Positions 35,903 through 45,191 of a stretch of 56,968 nt of DNA are shown piece after piece. The DNA comes from Bacteroidales bacterium (GTDB lineage Bacteria > Bacteroidota > Bacteroidia > Bacteroidales > UBA12077). The first letter of the stretch is position 1; the number at the start of each line of letters is the position of its first letter. The translations under genes and the position numbers were made by a program. The stretch lies in NCBI GenBank assembly GCA_027859205.1, contig JAQIBH010000151.1:1-56968 (forward strand), written 5' to 3'. A model generated the notes under the pieces. That model saw only the letters and a program-made list of their open reading frames with translations, made no database searches and was not told the origin of the DNA.

Positions 35903-36278
35903 CAATAAAAATCTGAATAGCAGTACTTCATGTAAAAATTACTATTCTTAAAAGTTAAAAATAGAATTTGGTTTAATAGTAAAAAGGAATTTTATTATTA
36001 TACGCTAAATCTAATTCTTTATTACATTGATATAAGAAATCAACATAATCCCAAAAACGTACAGTTTTGTTCAGTATAGTACAATAAATCTTCTACTATA
36101 AGAATCCACAAAAAGCTTACTTTCTTGATTATATGCAACTTGTCACGCATGGCATTGGTTTTGTGTAACACGCATATATACCTAAAAATTATACTAAACA
36201 AAAATGATTTGCAGACAACATTCTATATTTTCATTCGTCCTTTATACAATTATCGTAAACAATAAATATTATTAATAA
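35903..36278. other. Long intergenic region without recognisable gene
   Basis: 376 nt of AT-rich DNA between hydF and the DUF5916 gene. No ORF of plausible composition on either strand, no strong hairpin and no full -33/-7 pair. It presumably holds the DUF5916 promoter. Confidence 0.6.
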
Positions 36279-38873
36279 ATGAAATTCAAAGCCTTTTATA
36301 TTATTATAATTTTAGTTTTCCTTGCATTAACTTCTATTGCTCAGGACAATACTAAAGAGAAAAAAATCTACAATACTAAAAGAATTAATAATGGTGCTCC
36401 GAAAATTGATGGATTAATTGATCCGGATATTTGGGATATTGTTGAATGGTCGGACGGTTTCATACAACGATCTCCTAATGACGGTGAAGCCCCATCACAA
36501 AAAACCAAATTTAAAATATTGTATGATGACGATAACTTATATATTTTGATTCGAGCATTAGATACAGAACCTGAAAAAATTGTTAAGCGAATGTCTCGTC
36601 GCGATGGATTTGATGGCGATTGGGTTGAAATTCAAATTGACAGTTATTTTGATAAACGAACAGCATTTTCGTTTACAGGCTCTGTTTCAGGAGTTAAAGG
36701 CGATGAAATGATAACAGAGGACGGAGATAGGTCAGATGCAACCTGGGATCCAATTTGGTATCTTAAAACTAGCATTGACAGCCTCGGATGGATTGCTGAA
36801 TATAGAATTCCATTTACTCAACTACGTTTTAGCAACCACAAAGAAAATCAAATTTGGGGTTTGCAAGTAAACAGACGTTTTTTTAGAAACGAAGAACGAT
36901 CACATTGGTCTTATTTTTCACAAGATGAATCGGGATGGGTTCGTCATTATGGCGAATTACATGGTATAAAGAACATCAAACCTAAAAGACAAATTGAAAT
37001 CTCACCTTATATTCTTGGAAAAACAGAATCAAGTAAAAAAGATGATGACAACCCTTTTTCTAAAGGTATAGAACCAAGCATGGGTTACGGCCTGGATGGT
37101 AAAATTGGTATAACAAATGATTTTACTTTAGACTTTACAATAAATCCTGACTTTGGGCAGGTTGAAGCTGATCCTTCTGAAGTTAATCTTTCAGCTTTCG
37201 AATCATATTTTGCAGAAAAAAGACCTTTCTTTATTGAAGGAAGAAACATAACTAACTTTCAACTTTCTAATGGAGGCAATTCTTTTGCACTTGACAATCT
37301 TTTTTATTCGAGACGTATCGGTCGTGCTCCTCAATATTATCCGGATGTTGATAGTGATAATGATGAATATGCAGACATTCCTTCAAATACAACAATCCTT
37401 GGTGCACTAAAATTAACGGGAAAAACCAAGAATGGTTTGTCCATCGGAATAATTGAAAGCCTTGCCGCAGAAGAAAAAGCCGATATCTCACGACAAGGTA
37501 TAAATAGCGAAGAAGTTGTTGAACCCCTCACCAACTATTTTATAGTAAGAGCACAAAAAGATTTAAATAACAATAATACAATAGTAGGTGGAATGTTCAC
37601 GTCAACTAACCGATTTATTAAAGATGATCATTTGGATTATTTAAATACTGATGCATATTCAGGTGGGATTGATTTTACACAATACTGGAAAGAAAAGAAA
37701 TATTATATGACAGTAAAATATGCAATGAGTCATATTCAAGGAGATAGTACTGCCATAATTTCACAACAAAGTTCTTCACGGAGATATTACCAGCGACCAG
37801 ATAATAATTATACTAGCTTTGATTCTACTCGTACGTCAATGACAGGTCATGCAGGAACTATCCAGTTTGGGAAACGTGGGAGTAATAAATTAAGATGGAT
37901 GACTTGGGTAACTTGGCGATCACCCGAATTTGAAACTAATGATGTGGGCTTTTTACACCACTCAGATGCTATTTTTCAAGTATTTTGGGCAGGTTACCGT
38001 TGGACCGAACCCTTCAGTATTTTTCGCAATATGCAATTAAATTTTAATCAATGGAGTGGATGGGATTTTGGAGGAAATAACAATTTTTACGGCGGAAATG
38101 TAAATCTACATATGCAATTTACGAACCACTGGTTTTTTGGGGGAGGAACTAATCTAAGTGGCGAGAACACATCAAATAATATGTTAAGAGGTGGACCTTC
38201 AATTAAAACACCAGGAAGCTTTAATTATTGGCTAAATGCTGGGACAGATAAAAGAAAAAAACTTCAACTTTACGGAAACACAGGAATAAGTTGGGGTTTC
38301 GAAAATTCTTCAAAATATTCATGGTATGGAATAGACTTAATATATCGACCCTGGGATGCTTTAAGTATTTCATTTATGCCTGATTATTCTGTATCTAATA
38401 ATGAACTTCAATATGTTCAAACTGAAGAATTCAATAATGAAGATAGATATGTATTTGCTCAAATTGATCAAATTACAACTGATTTAACTGTGAGAATTGA
38501 TTACACTATAACTCCCGAATTAACCATTCAATATTACGGATCTCCTTTTATAACAGCAGTTGATTATTCCGATCCAAAATATATTACAAATCCAAATGCA
38601 GATAAGTTTGTGGATCGTTACAGTACAGATATGTCCTTTTCAACTGAAGATTACGAAAACGATTTCGATTTCAATTTCAAACAATTCAGATCAAATTTAG
38701 TTTTACGATGGGAATACCGACCCGGATCCTTATTATATCTTGTTTGGACACAAAGTAAAACAGGAGATGAAAATGTTGGCGATTTCTCTTTAGGAAACGA
38801 TCTTGATGAATTATTTAACCTTCATCCCAATAATGTTTTCTTAATAAAACTATCCTTTAGAATTGCAAACTAA
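36279..38873 (+). CDS. DUF5916 outer-membrane protein with CBM9-like N-terminal domain
   Basis: Secreted or outer-membrane protein of 864 residues. A signal peptide (MKFKAFYIIIILVFLALTSI, cleaved near AQ) precedes a CBM9-like beta sandwich (about 30-235) with APKIDGLIDPDIWDIVEW, ILYDDDNLYILIRA and WGLQVNRRF. From about 240 onward is the DUF5916 region, beginning QIEISPYILG and containing LDFTINPDFGQVEADPSEVN and FAEKRPFFIEGR. The remainder has alternating aromatic strands and ends LIKLSFRIAN, consistent with a beta-barrel. Function unknown; families like this are associated with carbohydrate or peptide handling at the surface. Monocistronic. Confidence 0.87.
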   Translation: MKFKAFYIIIILVFLALTSIAQDNTKEKKIYNTKRINNGAPKIDGLIDPDIWDIVEWSDGFIQRSPNDGEAPSQKTKFKILYDDDNLYILIRALDTEPEKIVKRMSRRDGFDGDWVEIQIDSYFDKRTAFSFTGSVSGVKGDEMITEDGDRSDATWDPIWYLKTSIDSLGWIAEYRIPFTQLRFSNHKENQIWGLQVNRRFFRNEERSHWSYFSQDESGWVRHYGELHGIKNIKPKRQIEISPYILGKTESSKKDDDNPFSKGIEPSMGYGLDGKIGITNDFTLDFTINPDFGQVEADPSEVNLSAFESYFAEKRPFFIEGRNITNFQLSNGGNSFALDNLFYSRRIGRAPQYYPDVDSDNDEYADIPSNTTILGALKLTGKTKNGLSIGIIESLAAEEKADISRQGINSEEVVEPLTNYFIVRAQKDLNNNNTIVGGMFTSTNRFIKDDHLDYLNTDAYSGGIDFTQYWKEKKYYMTVKYAMSHIQGDSTAIISQQSSSRRYYQRPDNNYTSFDSTRTSMTGHAGTIQFGKRGSNKLRWMTWVTWRSPEFETNDVGFLHHSDAIFQVFWAGYRWTEPFSIFRNMQLNFNQWSGWDFGGNNNFYGGNVNLHMQFTNHWFFGGGTNLSGENTSNNMLRGGPSIKTPGSFNYWLNAGTDKRKKLQLYGNTGISWGFENSSKYSWYGIDLIYRPWDALSISFMPDYSVSNNELQYVQTEEFNNEDRYVFAQIDQITTDLTVRIDYTITPELTIQYYGSPFITAVDYSDPKYITNPNADKFVDRYSTDMSFSTEDYENDFDFNFKQFRSNLVLRWEYRPGSLLYLVWTQSKTGDENVGDFSLGNDLDELFNLHPNNVFLIKLSFRIAN

Positions 38874-39071
38874 TATTCGAGTATCTTAAAAAATAAAACT
38901 CCCTTAAATAAAATTAAACTAATTTCAAATACCAAAGAAACATCATTTTTCAAAAAATCAAGAATCATTTTTTGTAATTTGCTCTTTGGAGTTTATTTGT
39001 ATTTAAAAAAAAATGAAAAATATTTCCATCTTTTTAAATTTTGTTTAGTCTATTAATATAAATAAGAGGAT

Positions 39072-39626
39072 TTGGGCAAAGAAAGTATTGAAATACATTC
39101 GAAATTAATAAAAACTGCACGTAAAGGTAATCAGCAGTCAATGTACCGACTGTACAAATTATATGTACAAGCAATGTACAATACATGTGTCAGAATGGTT
39201 TCGAACCAATACGATGCAGAAGATATTATACAAGAATCATTTGTAAAAGCTTTTAACAATTTGGATTCGTTTCGTGGAGACTCTTCGTTCGGATCGTGGC
39301 TAAAGCGAATTGTAATTAATCAATCGATAACATTTATTAAATCAAAAAAACAAGAATTTACCGATATTGATAATTTGCAAATAGTAAGCGATGAACCTGA
39401 AGAAAGAAATTTTCCTGAAATTAATCCGAGTAAAATTCATGAATCTATTAAAACTCTTCCTGAAAAAGCAAGAGTAGTTCTTAACCTTTATTTATTAGAA
39501 GGATACCAGCACAAAGAAATTTCAGAGATATTAAACATCTCAGAATCGACATCAAAATCGCAATATCTGCGTGCAAAAAAAATATTACGAGAGAAATTAG
39601 AAAAGGAATTTCGTTATGAATATTGA
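39072..39626 (+). CDS. ECF-type RNA polymerase sigma factor
   Basis: Sigma-70 family protein of 184 residues. Region 2: YDAEDIIQESFVKAFNNL and FGSWLKRIVINQS. Region 4: LPEKARVVLNLYLLEGYQHKE, then ISESTSKSQYLRAKKILRE. The start is TTG at 39072, preceded by AAGAGGA. The next ATG (residue 24) would remove part of region 2. The stop overlaps the anti-sigma gene by 11 nt. Likely controls its own operon and envelope genes, held by the downstream membrane protein. Confidence 0.93.
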   Translation: MGKESIEIHSKLIKTARKGNQQSMYRLYKLYVQAMYNTCVRMVSNQYDAEDIIQESFVKAFNNLDSFRGDSSFGSWLKRIVINQSITFIKSKKQEFTDIDNLQIVSDEPEERNFPEINPSKIHESIKTLPEKARVVLNLYLLEGYQHKEISEILNISESTSKSQYLRAKKILREKLEKEFRYEY

Positions 39627-40140
39627 AGACTACATTCGTAAAAATAGAAATCAACTTGATGTTGAAAAAGTAGATGAAGAATATTTGTGGACTGGTATTT
39701 CGCAAACGGTAAATAAAAAAGTAAATCAATCGCGTTTTTTATTTGTTAAAATTGCCGCAACTATTATTGTATTAATTGCCTTATCTTTTATTACATATCA
39801 AATTACATCTCTTCGTTCTAATCAACAATTAATTTTAGCAAAGATTGATCCTGATCTGGCAAAACAAGAAGCCCAATTCCAAAACCAGATTAAAACTTAT
39901 TATCAAGTATTACAAAAAACAAATTATGATGAAGAATTATTAAGTACAAGCTTTAACGATTTAGAATATATTGATACACTCATTAGTAAATATTCGGATG
40001 ATCTTAGTACCAATGGCCCAAATCCAAAATTGCTAAACTCCTTAATGGATCTATATCAAAAGAAAATTCGATTATTAGACAGAATGTTAAACGAAATTGA
40101 AAAAAATCAGCATTATGAAAACGATAAAACAAATATCTAA
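39616..40140 (+). CDS. Putative anti-sigma factor (single-pass membrane protein)
   Basis: Protein of 174 residues overlapping the ECF gene by 11 nt. Residues 1-38 are cytosolic and helical (IEDYIRKNRNQLDVEKVDEEYLW); 44-64 form one transmembrane helix (FVKIAATIIVLIALSFITYQ); the rest is a periplasmic helical region rich in Gln/Asn/Asp. No zinc HxxxCxxC motif is present, so the assignment relies on operon position and topology. Its end overlaps the next gene by 26 nt, so all three products are translationally coupled. Confidence 0.75.
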   Translation: MNIEDYIRKNRNQLDVEKVDEEYLWTGISQTVNKKVNQSRFLFVKIAATIIVLIALSFITYQITSLRSNQQLILAKIDPDLAKQEAQFQNQIKTYYQVLQKTNYDEELLSTSFNDLEYIDTLISKYSDDLSTNGPNPKLLNSLMDLYQKKIRLLDRMLNEIEKNQHYENDKTNI

Positions 40141-41428
40141 AATATTATTGGCAAGTGTAATTATAACAACTTTTGTAAATTCAAGTTTTGCACAGGAAAG
40201 AAAAGAATCGTTAGAAAAATCTTTTCAAATTAACTCAACAGGATATTTTTCATTCTCATGTTATGATACCGATTTGAAAATTAATACCTGGCAAAAAGAT
40301 GAAGTTAAATTAACAGGCGAAATAATTATTGAAGGTGGAGATAAAGAAGACCAAGACAAACTAATTGAGTTATTCAGAAATCCTAAAGTTGGTCAAAGCT
40401 CAAACTCTCTAAATATTGAAACCAACATGTCTTCAGGCACTATATATATTGGGCCTTTCATGACGATTACTTTGGTGAACGGCAAAAAAATTAAAGTGAA
40501 AAAATTTAAAGTAACTTATACCATTTGGGTACCTGAAAGTATAAATTTTAAACTAAAAAGTAAATATAACAACGTCGATATTGCTTATTTAACAGGAGAT
40601 GTAAATTTTGATTTACATGATGTTGATTTAACCTTGCTCGGATTTGGTAAGGAAGCTAAGTTTGATATGAAATATTCAACAGCCACTATTGGAAAAGGTG
40701 GCAACTCTAATATGGAAATATATGATTGTGAAATTGAAGCTCTAGAAATGAATAATGTTAAAATCAAATCAAAATATTCTGAAATTGATATTGTGTCATT
40801 AAACACACTTAACTTTGATTCCTACGATGATGATATTACAATTGAAAAAATAAGATCACTTAAAACAGTAGCTAAGTATAGCGATTACAAAATTGGTAGT
40901 GATATGACAAATTGCAATATCGCTTTTTATGATTCTGATATAACTGCAAAAAATATAAATACACTTAAGTTTACCGGTAAATATTCATCTATTAAAGCCT
41001 TAAATTCAGAATCGGTAAAAATAGAAGAATTATATGATTCTAATATTGAATTAGCAAAAGTTGGAACATTCACATGTGTACAATCAAAATATGATGAAAT
41101 TGAATTTACTTCTATATCAAAATCAATAAATATGATGAATGCTTACTCGAGCACAATTGTTTTTGGTGTAGCTGAACCTAGCTTTGAGAAATTTTCAGGC
41201 GAATTCAAATATGGTTCAGTTAAATTATTTCTCGATCCAAGCCTTGAATTTAGTTTAGATTTTGAAACAACATACGGTGATGTGCTCTTTCCAAAAGAAA
41301 GATTTAATTTAAATGGTTATAAAGTTAATGATAGTGACAGTAAACATTCATTTGAAGCTTCTACATCTGAAAACCCACAATGCAAAATAAATTTTAGTGC
41401 TTACAGTACTGAATTTGCTTTCGAGTAA
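40115..41428 (+). CDS. Secreted DUF4097-like beta-helix protein
   Basis: Exported protein of 437 residues from the ATG at 40115. A TTG at 40097 is open but less likely. Signal peptide MKTIKQISKILLASVIITTF ends near FAQ. The rest is made of short beta strands with recurring Ser/Lys/Asp turns (LKSKYNNVDIAYLTG, KIKSKYSEIDIVSLN, FTGKYSSIKALNSE), the pattern of DUF4097/DUF2807 putative adhesins. It begins inside the anti-sigma gene and is the third gene of the ECF operon. It may be the envelope stress target or sensor partner, an inference from gene order. Confidence 0.78.
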   Translation: MKTIKQISKILLASVIITTFVNSSFAQERKESLEKSFQINSTGYFSFSCYDTDLKINTWQKDEVKLTGEIIIEGGDKEDQDKLIELFRNPKVGQSSNSLNIETNMSSGTIYIGPFMTITLVNGKKIKVKKFKVTYTIWVPESINFKLKSKYNNVDIAYLTGDVNFDLHDVDLTLLGFGKEAKFDMKYSTATIGKGGNSNMEIYDCEIEALEMNNVKIKSKYSEIDIVSLNTLNFDSYDDDITIEKIRSLKTVAKYSDYKIGSDMTNCNIAFYDSDITAKNINTLKFTGKYSSIKALNSESVKIEELYDSNIELAKVGTFTCVQSKYDEIEFTSISKSINMMNAYSSTIVFGVAEPSFEKFSGEFKYGSVKLFLDPSLEFSLDFETTYGDVLFPKERFNLNGYKVNDSDSKHSFEASTSENPQCKINFSAYSTEFAFE

Positions 41429-41440
41429 TCTTAAATATTC

Positions 41441-41500
41441 AACCGCTAAGACGCGAAGGAACTAACGTGTTTTTCTCAGCGCCTTTGCGCCTTTGCGGTT
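41441..41500. repeat. Intergenic palindrome of the AACCGC...GCGGTT type
   Basis: Left arm 41441-41459 (AACCGCTAAGACGCGAAGG) pairs with 41482-41500 (CCTTTGCGCCTTTGCGGTT) at 17 of 19 positions including one wobble, with a 22-nt loop. The sequence resembles dispersed CGCTAAGACGC/CGCAAAGGCGC repeats found between genes in many Bacteroidota. It may serve as a terminator between the convergent genes, but lacks a T-run immediately after the arm. Confidence 0.75.
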
Positions 41501-41520
41501 AATTTTATTTTGGCGTCTAT

Positions 41521-42633
41521 TTACATCTTAACAAACTTCACTTCAAACAAACTTGGCCAACGTTTTCCTGTTATGAAATACCTGTCGTTTTGCTTGTCCC
41601 ATGCAATACCATTTAAAACATTATCTGTCTCTCCTTGAAAACCATTTGGAACAATCTTTCTACAATCAATTCTTTTTAACACTTTGCCAGTTATTGGATC
41701 AAAAGCAATTATTTCTTCTGTTTGGTAAACATTAGCATACACAAGTCCCTCAATAAACTCTAGTTCATTTAAACTTTCAACAGGGCCATTATTATCATAA
41801 ACATCAATTTTGCCTATTTCATTAAAATATTCTGGATCAAGAAAATGTATTGTTTGAGTGCCATCACTCATAATTAATTTTTTTCCATCGGTTGTAATAC
41901 CCCAGCCTTGAGTAGAATATCCCAAAGTAGAAATTAATTTAAAACTTTTTTTATCATATACAAATCCCTTATTTGATCTCAAGGTTAATTGAATAATCTT
42001 ATCCTTAAAAATAGTTATGCCTTCACCAAAATACTTTGATTCAAGACTTAATTCAGCAATAATCTCTCCAGATTTAAAATTTACCTTCCTTAAAACAGAT
42101 TCTCCATACTGACCTGTTCCTTCATACATTATTCCATTTTCGTAAATCAAACCCTGTGTATATGCTCTCTTGTCGTGTGAGTATGTATTTACAATTTTAC
42201 ATTCATATAACTCAGGCTTTATATCTGATTTAAACCGTAATTTTAAATAATAACTATCAACTTTATTACCATTTGAATAAGCAAAGACTTTTAATTGATT
42301 AGATCCTACTTTTAAATTTTTTGTTTCCCAATTATAAACCAAGTTATTCGTTTGCAGTACAGATTTTATTCTGTTTGATTCCACAATTAACGAATCGATT
42401 TCAATATCGATCTCTTTTAATCCAATATTTATTTCAATGTTATCTCCAATGGTAAACATTTCTCCGGCTTTCGGAGCGTCAATTTTTATTACTGAAACTC
42501 GCTTGGTTACCTTTTCAGTTTTTTTAGCATCATCTTGCTTAATATCTCCCCTTTTCTGATTTGAACAAGATATTTGAAATAAAAAAAATGTTAAAAGAAT
42601 AATACTTCCAATTATTGATTTTGATATTTTCAT
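41521..42633 (-). CDS. Glutaminyl-peptide cyclotransferase, lipoprotein
   Basis: Bacterial glutamine cyclotransferase (plant-type five-bladed propeller) of 370 residues that forms N-terminal pyroglutamate. Lipoprotein signal with Cys23 in FLFQISCSN. Residues 45-130 form an Ig-like domain; the propeller starts around DKRAYTQGLIYENGIMYEGTGQYGES, the family signature, and continues through GWGITTDGKKLIMSDG, LEFIEGLVYANVYQTE and LNGIAWDKQNDRYFITGK. Cyclotransferases of this type are linked to T9SS cargo in Bacteroidetes, whose mature proteins often start with Gln, so a role in finishing exported proteins is likely. Confidence 0.9.
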   Translation of the reverse strand: MKISKSIIGSIILLTFFLFQISCSNQKRGDIKQDDAKKTEKVTKRVSVIKIDAPKAGEMFTIGDNIEINIGLKEIDIEIDSLIVESNRIKSVLQTNNLVYNWETKNLKVGSNQLKVFAYSNGNKVDSYYLKLRFKSDIKPELYECKIVNTYSHDKRAYTQGLIYENGIMYEGTGQYGESVLRKVNFKSGEIIAELSLESKYFGEGITIFKDKIIQLTLRSNKGFVYDKKSFKLISTLGYSTQGWGITTDGKKLIMSDGTQTIHFLDPEYFNEIGKIDVYDNNGPVESLNELEFIEGLVYANVYQTEEIIAFDPITGKVLKRIDCRKIVPNGFQGETDNVLNGIAWDKQNDRYFITGKRWPSLFEVKFVKM

Positions 42634-42646
42634 AAAATATTTTTTA

Positions 42647-42670
42647 TAGCCACAAAGGCTCTAAGACACT
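42647..42670. repeat. Short relic of a CACAAAG/CTAAGACAC repeat
   Basis: TAGCCACAAAGGCTCTAAGA followed by CACT lies in the 59-nt gap upstream of the cyclotransferase gene. It has the same style as the palindrome at 41441-41500 (CTAAGAC...) and contains a small AGCC/GGCT hairpin. Probably a degenerate copy of the same kind of dispersed repeat. Confidence 0.4.
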
Positions 42671-42692
42671 AATTTTAAATTAAAACCCTATT

Positions 42693-43100
42693 TCATTTTT
42701 TCCAAAATGGTTTCTTTGGAACAGATATTTTTTTCATTTGCTTTTTTACATCATCATCAAAAAGATCGGGATTTAATATTTGCCACACTTCACTCCAATC
42801 CTTAAAACCACCCAAATTCCTATCATCAATATATACATCTGCAAGTATTTTACGGCTAACAGAATCATCGTAAACCTCTTCGGGGTAATTTTTATTTACA
42901 GCATAAAACTCTATGCCATTATTCTTACAAAACTCTACCGCTGCATTTAATTCTTTCCCCGATCTATATGTCCAAAGAATAAGTTGATCTCCTTTATCTT
43001 GCATAGCTTTTAAAGTCTCAAACGCAAACAATTTGGGTTTCCCTATTTTTGGATACTCGTGTTCTACAATTGTACCATCAAAATCAACAGCAATGATCAT
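42693..43100 (-). CDS. Small HAD-type hydrolase (BT_0820-like)
   Basis: Protein of 135 residues with N-terminal VDFDGTIVEHEYP (HAD motif I, nucleophile Asp and acid/base Asp), WTYR (motif II region with Thr) and the acidic motif DVYIDDRNLGG. The compact, cap-less form corresponds to the BT_0820 family of putative phosphatases. The substrate is unknown. The C-terminal 25 residues are basic (KKQMKKISVPKKPFWKK). A -7 box 22 nt upstream suggests independent transcription. Confidence 0.85.
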   Translation of the reverse strand: MIIAVDFDGTIVEHEYPKIGKPKLFAFETLKAMQDKGDQLILWTYRSGKELNAAVEFCKNNGIEFYAVNKNYPEEVYDDSVSRKILADVYIDDRNLGGFKDWSEVWQILNPDLFDDDVKKQMKKISVPKKPFWKK

Positions 43101-43121
43101 ATTTTATAATTTTGCTTTAAA

Positions 43122-43129
43122 CAAAAGTA
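43122..43129 (-). promoter_or_regulatory. -7 box of the small HAD gene
   Basis: Minus-strand TACTTTTG matches TAnnTTTG fully and lies 22 nt upstream of the ATG at 43100. No -33 match at the usual spacing. Confidence 0.4.
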
Positions 43130-43146
43130 AGATTTTTAAAAGAAAC

Positions 43147-44220
43147 TTATTTCAATTTTCGATCAAAAGAATATCTAATGGAAAATACATTCGAGTATAA
43201 TGCCAGCGACTGATCACCAATATCTGTTAAAGCATAATCAATACTTATACCCTTATATTGAATTCCAATTCCGAAGTTTGGTTGAAAAGTCATAGATTCT
43301 TTATCATCAAACTCAACTAGGCGTTGAAAATTCCCTACACCAAATCTTAAAAAAGCCAAATGATTATAATTTATTTCAATACCTAAATGTGGATCAATAC
43401 TTATTGGGTCGCCTTCGATTAAAACATGTCTCTTGCCATCGAAAGTAAAATCTAAATCTAATTCTACTAAACCTTTAAATTTATTGTAAATCGGAAAATC
43501 TCTTGAAACACCTAACAATAATTTGGGTAAAGTTATTTCTAAAGAGTTATCAGGTGCAAAGTTAAAAACCGAATCCTGCACTTCAATAATCAATTCATCC
43601 TCGTTAAATGTCCAAGCATTAAAAGTAGATGTAATATCTCGCGCTAATAATCCAAAACCCCAATCATTCAGCTTATATTGCAATCCAAAATCAAGACCAA
43701 ATCCCCAGGCGCTTGCAAATTGGCCAATGTTTCGATAAATAATTTTAGCATTAACACCATATGAAAGATCGGTTATCTTCGTTTTTCGAGCATAACTTAA
43801 TAGTAATGCATAATCTGCGGCCGAAAATCGAGTTATTCTGTCATAATCTATATTTCCGTCGCTATCTATTAAATCTGTGGTATTCGGAATATCATCAACA
43901 CCAAATCTTATAATTGTAGCTCCTAAAAAGCTATTATTATCTAAAGCCATTGCTCCTCCCAAATAATCATATTTCGCAATACCGGCAAAATATTCGGCAT
44001 GCATAATACTGGCATCAAAATCTGTTTGCAAAGAACTTAGCCCTGCCGGATTCCAGTATCCCGAAGTTGCATCACTTGTATTCGCAACAGTAGCATTAGA
44101 CATACTTAATGATCTGGCACCAACACCTATAGATAAGAACTCGTTACTATATTTTGCAGTTTGACCATAGGTAAAATGCGTCAGAAGAAGTATGAAAAAT
44201 ATTAAAATCCGTATCCTCAT
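43147..44220 (-). CDS. PorV/PorQ family outer-membrane protein
   Basis: Beta-barrel protein of 357 residues. A signal peptide (MRIRILIFFILLLTHFTYG) precedes FLSIGVGARSLSMSNATVANTSDATSGYWNPAGLSSL (given in parts: SIGVGARSLSMS, SDATSGYWNPAGL), the FadL-like opening of PorV/PorQ and UPF0164 proteins. Strands continue to a C-terminal FSIRYSFDRKLK. PorV is the T9SS shuttle protein that carries cargo from the translocon to the attachment complex; whether this copy is the main PorV or a paralogue cannot be decided. No other por genes are adjacent. Confidence 0.8.
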   Translation of the reverse strand: MRIRILIFFILLLTHFTYGQTAKYSNEFLSIGVGARSLSMSNATVANTSDATSGYWNPAGLSSLQTDFDASIMHAEYFAGIAKYDYLGGAMALDNNSFLGATIIRFGVDDIPNTTDLIDSDGNIDYDRITRFSAADYALLLSYARKTKITDLSYGVNAKIIYRNIGQFASAWGFGLDFGLQYKLNDWGFGLLARDITSTFNAWTFNEDELIIEVQDSVFNFAPDNSLEITLPKLLLGVSRDFPIYNKFKGLVELDLDFTFDGKRHVLIEGDPISIDPHLGIEINYNHLAFLRFGVGNFQRLVEFDDKESMTFQPNFGIGIQYKGISIDYALTDIGDQSLALYSNVFSIRYSFDRKLK

Positions 44221-44309
44221 AAATATTATTATGTTCCTATATTATAAAATATTTTCACTCGTTAAACTTAGTAATTAATAAAATACTTATCAAACTATAT
44301 TTTTTAACT

Positions 44310-44317
44310 TATTTTTG
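44310..44317 (+). promoter_or_regulatory. -7 box of pssA
   Basis: TATTTTTG matches TAnnTTTG fully, 33 nt upstream of the ATG at 44351. No good -33 element. Confidence 0.4.
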
Positions 44318-44350
44318 TAAGAAATATTGTTGAATAATAAGTAAAATAAT

Positions 44351-45100
44351 ATGTCAATGAGTATAAAGAAACACGTTCCAAATACAATTACATCGCTGAA
44401 TTTGCTTTCAGGTTGCATTTCAATTGTTCTTGCTTTTGAAGGATATATGGTTTATTCTGTGTATATGATTTTTTTAGCAGCCTTTTTTGATTTTTTGGAT
44501 GGCTTGTCGGCCCGACTATTAAACGCATATTCAATTGTAGGAAAAGAACTTGACTCTCTTGCAGATTTTGTAAGTTTTGGAGTTGCACCATCGGTAATTA
44601 TTTTTCATATGATGAAAATTTCATTATTTGGACAAACGCATTTACCTCCTATCAAAAATTTAAACTTATCGGAAATAATATTTTTAATTGTACCTTTTTT
44701 AATTGCAATTTTTTCTGGTATAAGATTGGCAAAATTTAACGTTGACGAAAGACAAAGTGAAAGTTTTATTGGTTTAGCTGTACCGGCAAATGCTTTGTTT
44801 CTTGTTTCCATGTATTTAGTTTCAATTATTACAACAAACTCTTCAATTGTAGGGCTACTTAAAAATGAAATATTTTTATCTGTTATGGTTGTTTTATTTT
44901 CATATATGTTAATAGCTGAATTCCCAATGTTTTCTTTAAAGCTTAAAAACTTGAGCTGGCGAGAAAATAAAATTCGCTATATTTTTATTGTGTTATCCAT
45001 AATATTATTAATATTATTGCAGACAATTGCAATCCCGCTAATTATTTTATTATATATTTTATTATCAGCAATTAACAATTGGATATTTAACTTTGATTAA
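44351..45100 (+). CDS. pssA: CDP-diacylglycerol--serine O-phosphatidyltransferase
   Basis: Membrane enzyme of 249 residues that makes phosphatidylserine from CDP-diacylglycerol. The CDP-alcohol phosphotransferase motif is complete: DGLSAR, then eight residues, G, three residues, D, three residues, D (in FFDFLDGLSARLL and GKELDSLAD). N-terminal PNTITSLNLLSGCISI is typical of PssA type II. Six to eight membrane helices. Works with Psd (52987-53640) and CdsA (53659-54471) to make phosphatidylethanolamine. Monocistronic, or with purS downstream at 91 nt. Confidence 0.92.
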   Translation: MSMSIKKHVPNTITSLNLLSGCISIVLAFEGYMVYSVYMIFLAAFFDFLDGLSARLLNAYSIVGKELDSLADFVSFGVAPSVIIFHMMKISLFGQTHLPPIKNLNLSEIIFLIVPFLIAIFSGIRLAKFNVDERQSESFIGLAVPANALFLVSMYLVSIITTNSSIVGLLKNEIFLSVMVVLFSYMLIAEFPMFSLKLKNLSWRENKIRYIFIVLSIILLILLQTIAIPLIILLYILLSAINNWIFNFD

Positions 45101-45108
45101 TTTTGAAT

Positions 45109-45156
45109 CATCCAAGCAGATGCTAATTTTTATGGCAAAATAAAATTACTTGGATG
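45109..45156. promoter_or_regulatory. Inverted repeat upstream of purS
   Basis: CATCCAAG (45109-45116) and its exact complement CTTGGATG (45149-45156) are separated by 32 nt that include a near-consensus -7 box. It could be an operator or a long-loop leader hairpin. No known purine operator or riboswitch is recognised. Confidence 0.3.
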
Positions 45157-45191
45157 TATTCCAAAAACAACTTAAAATAAATTATTGACAT

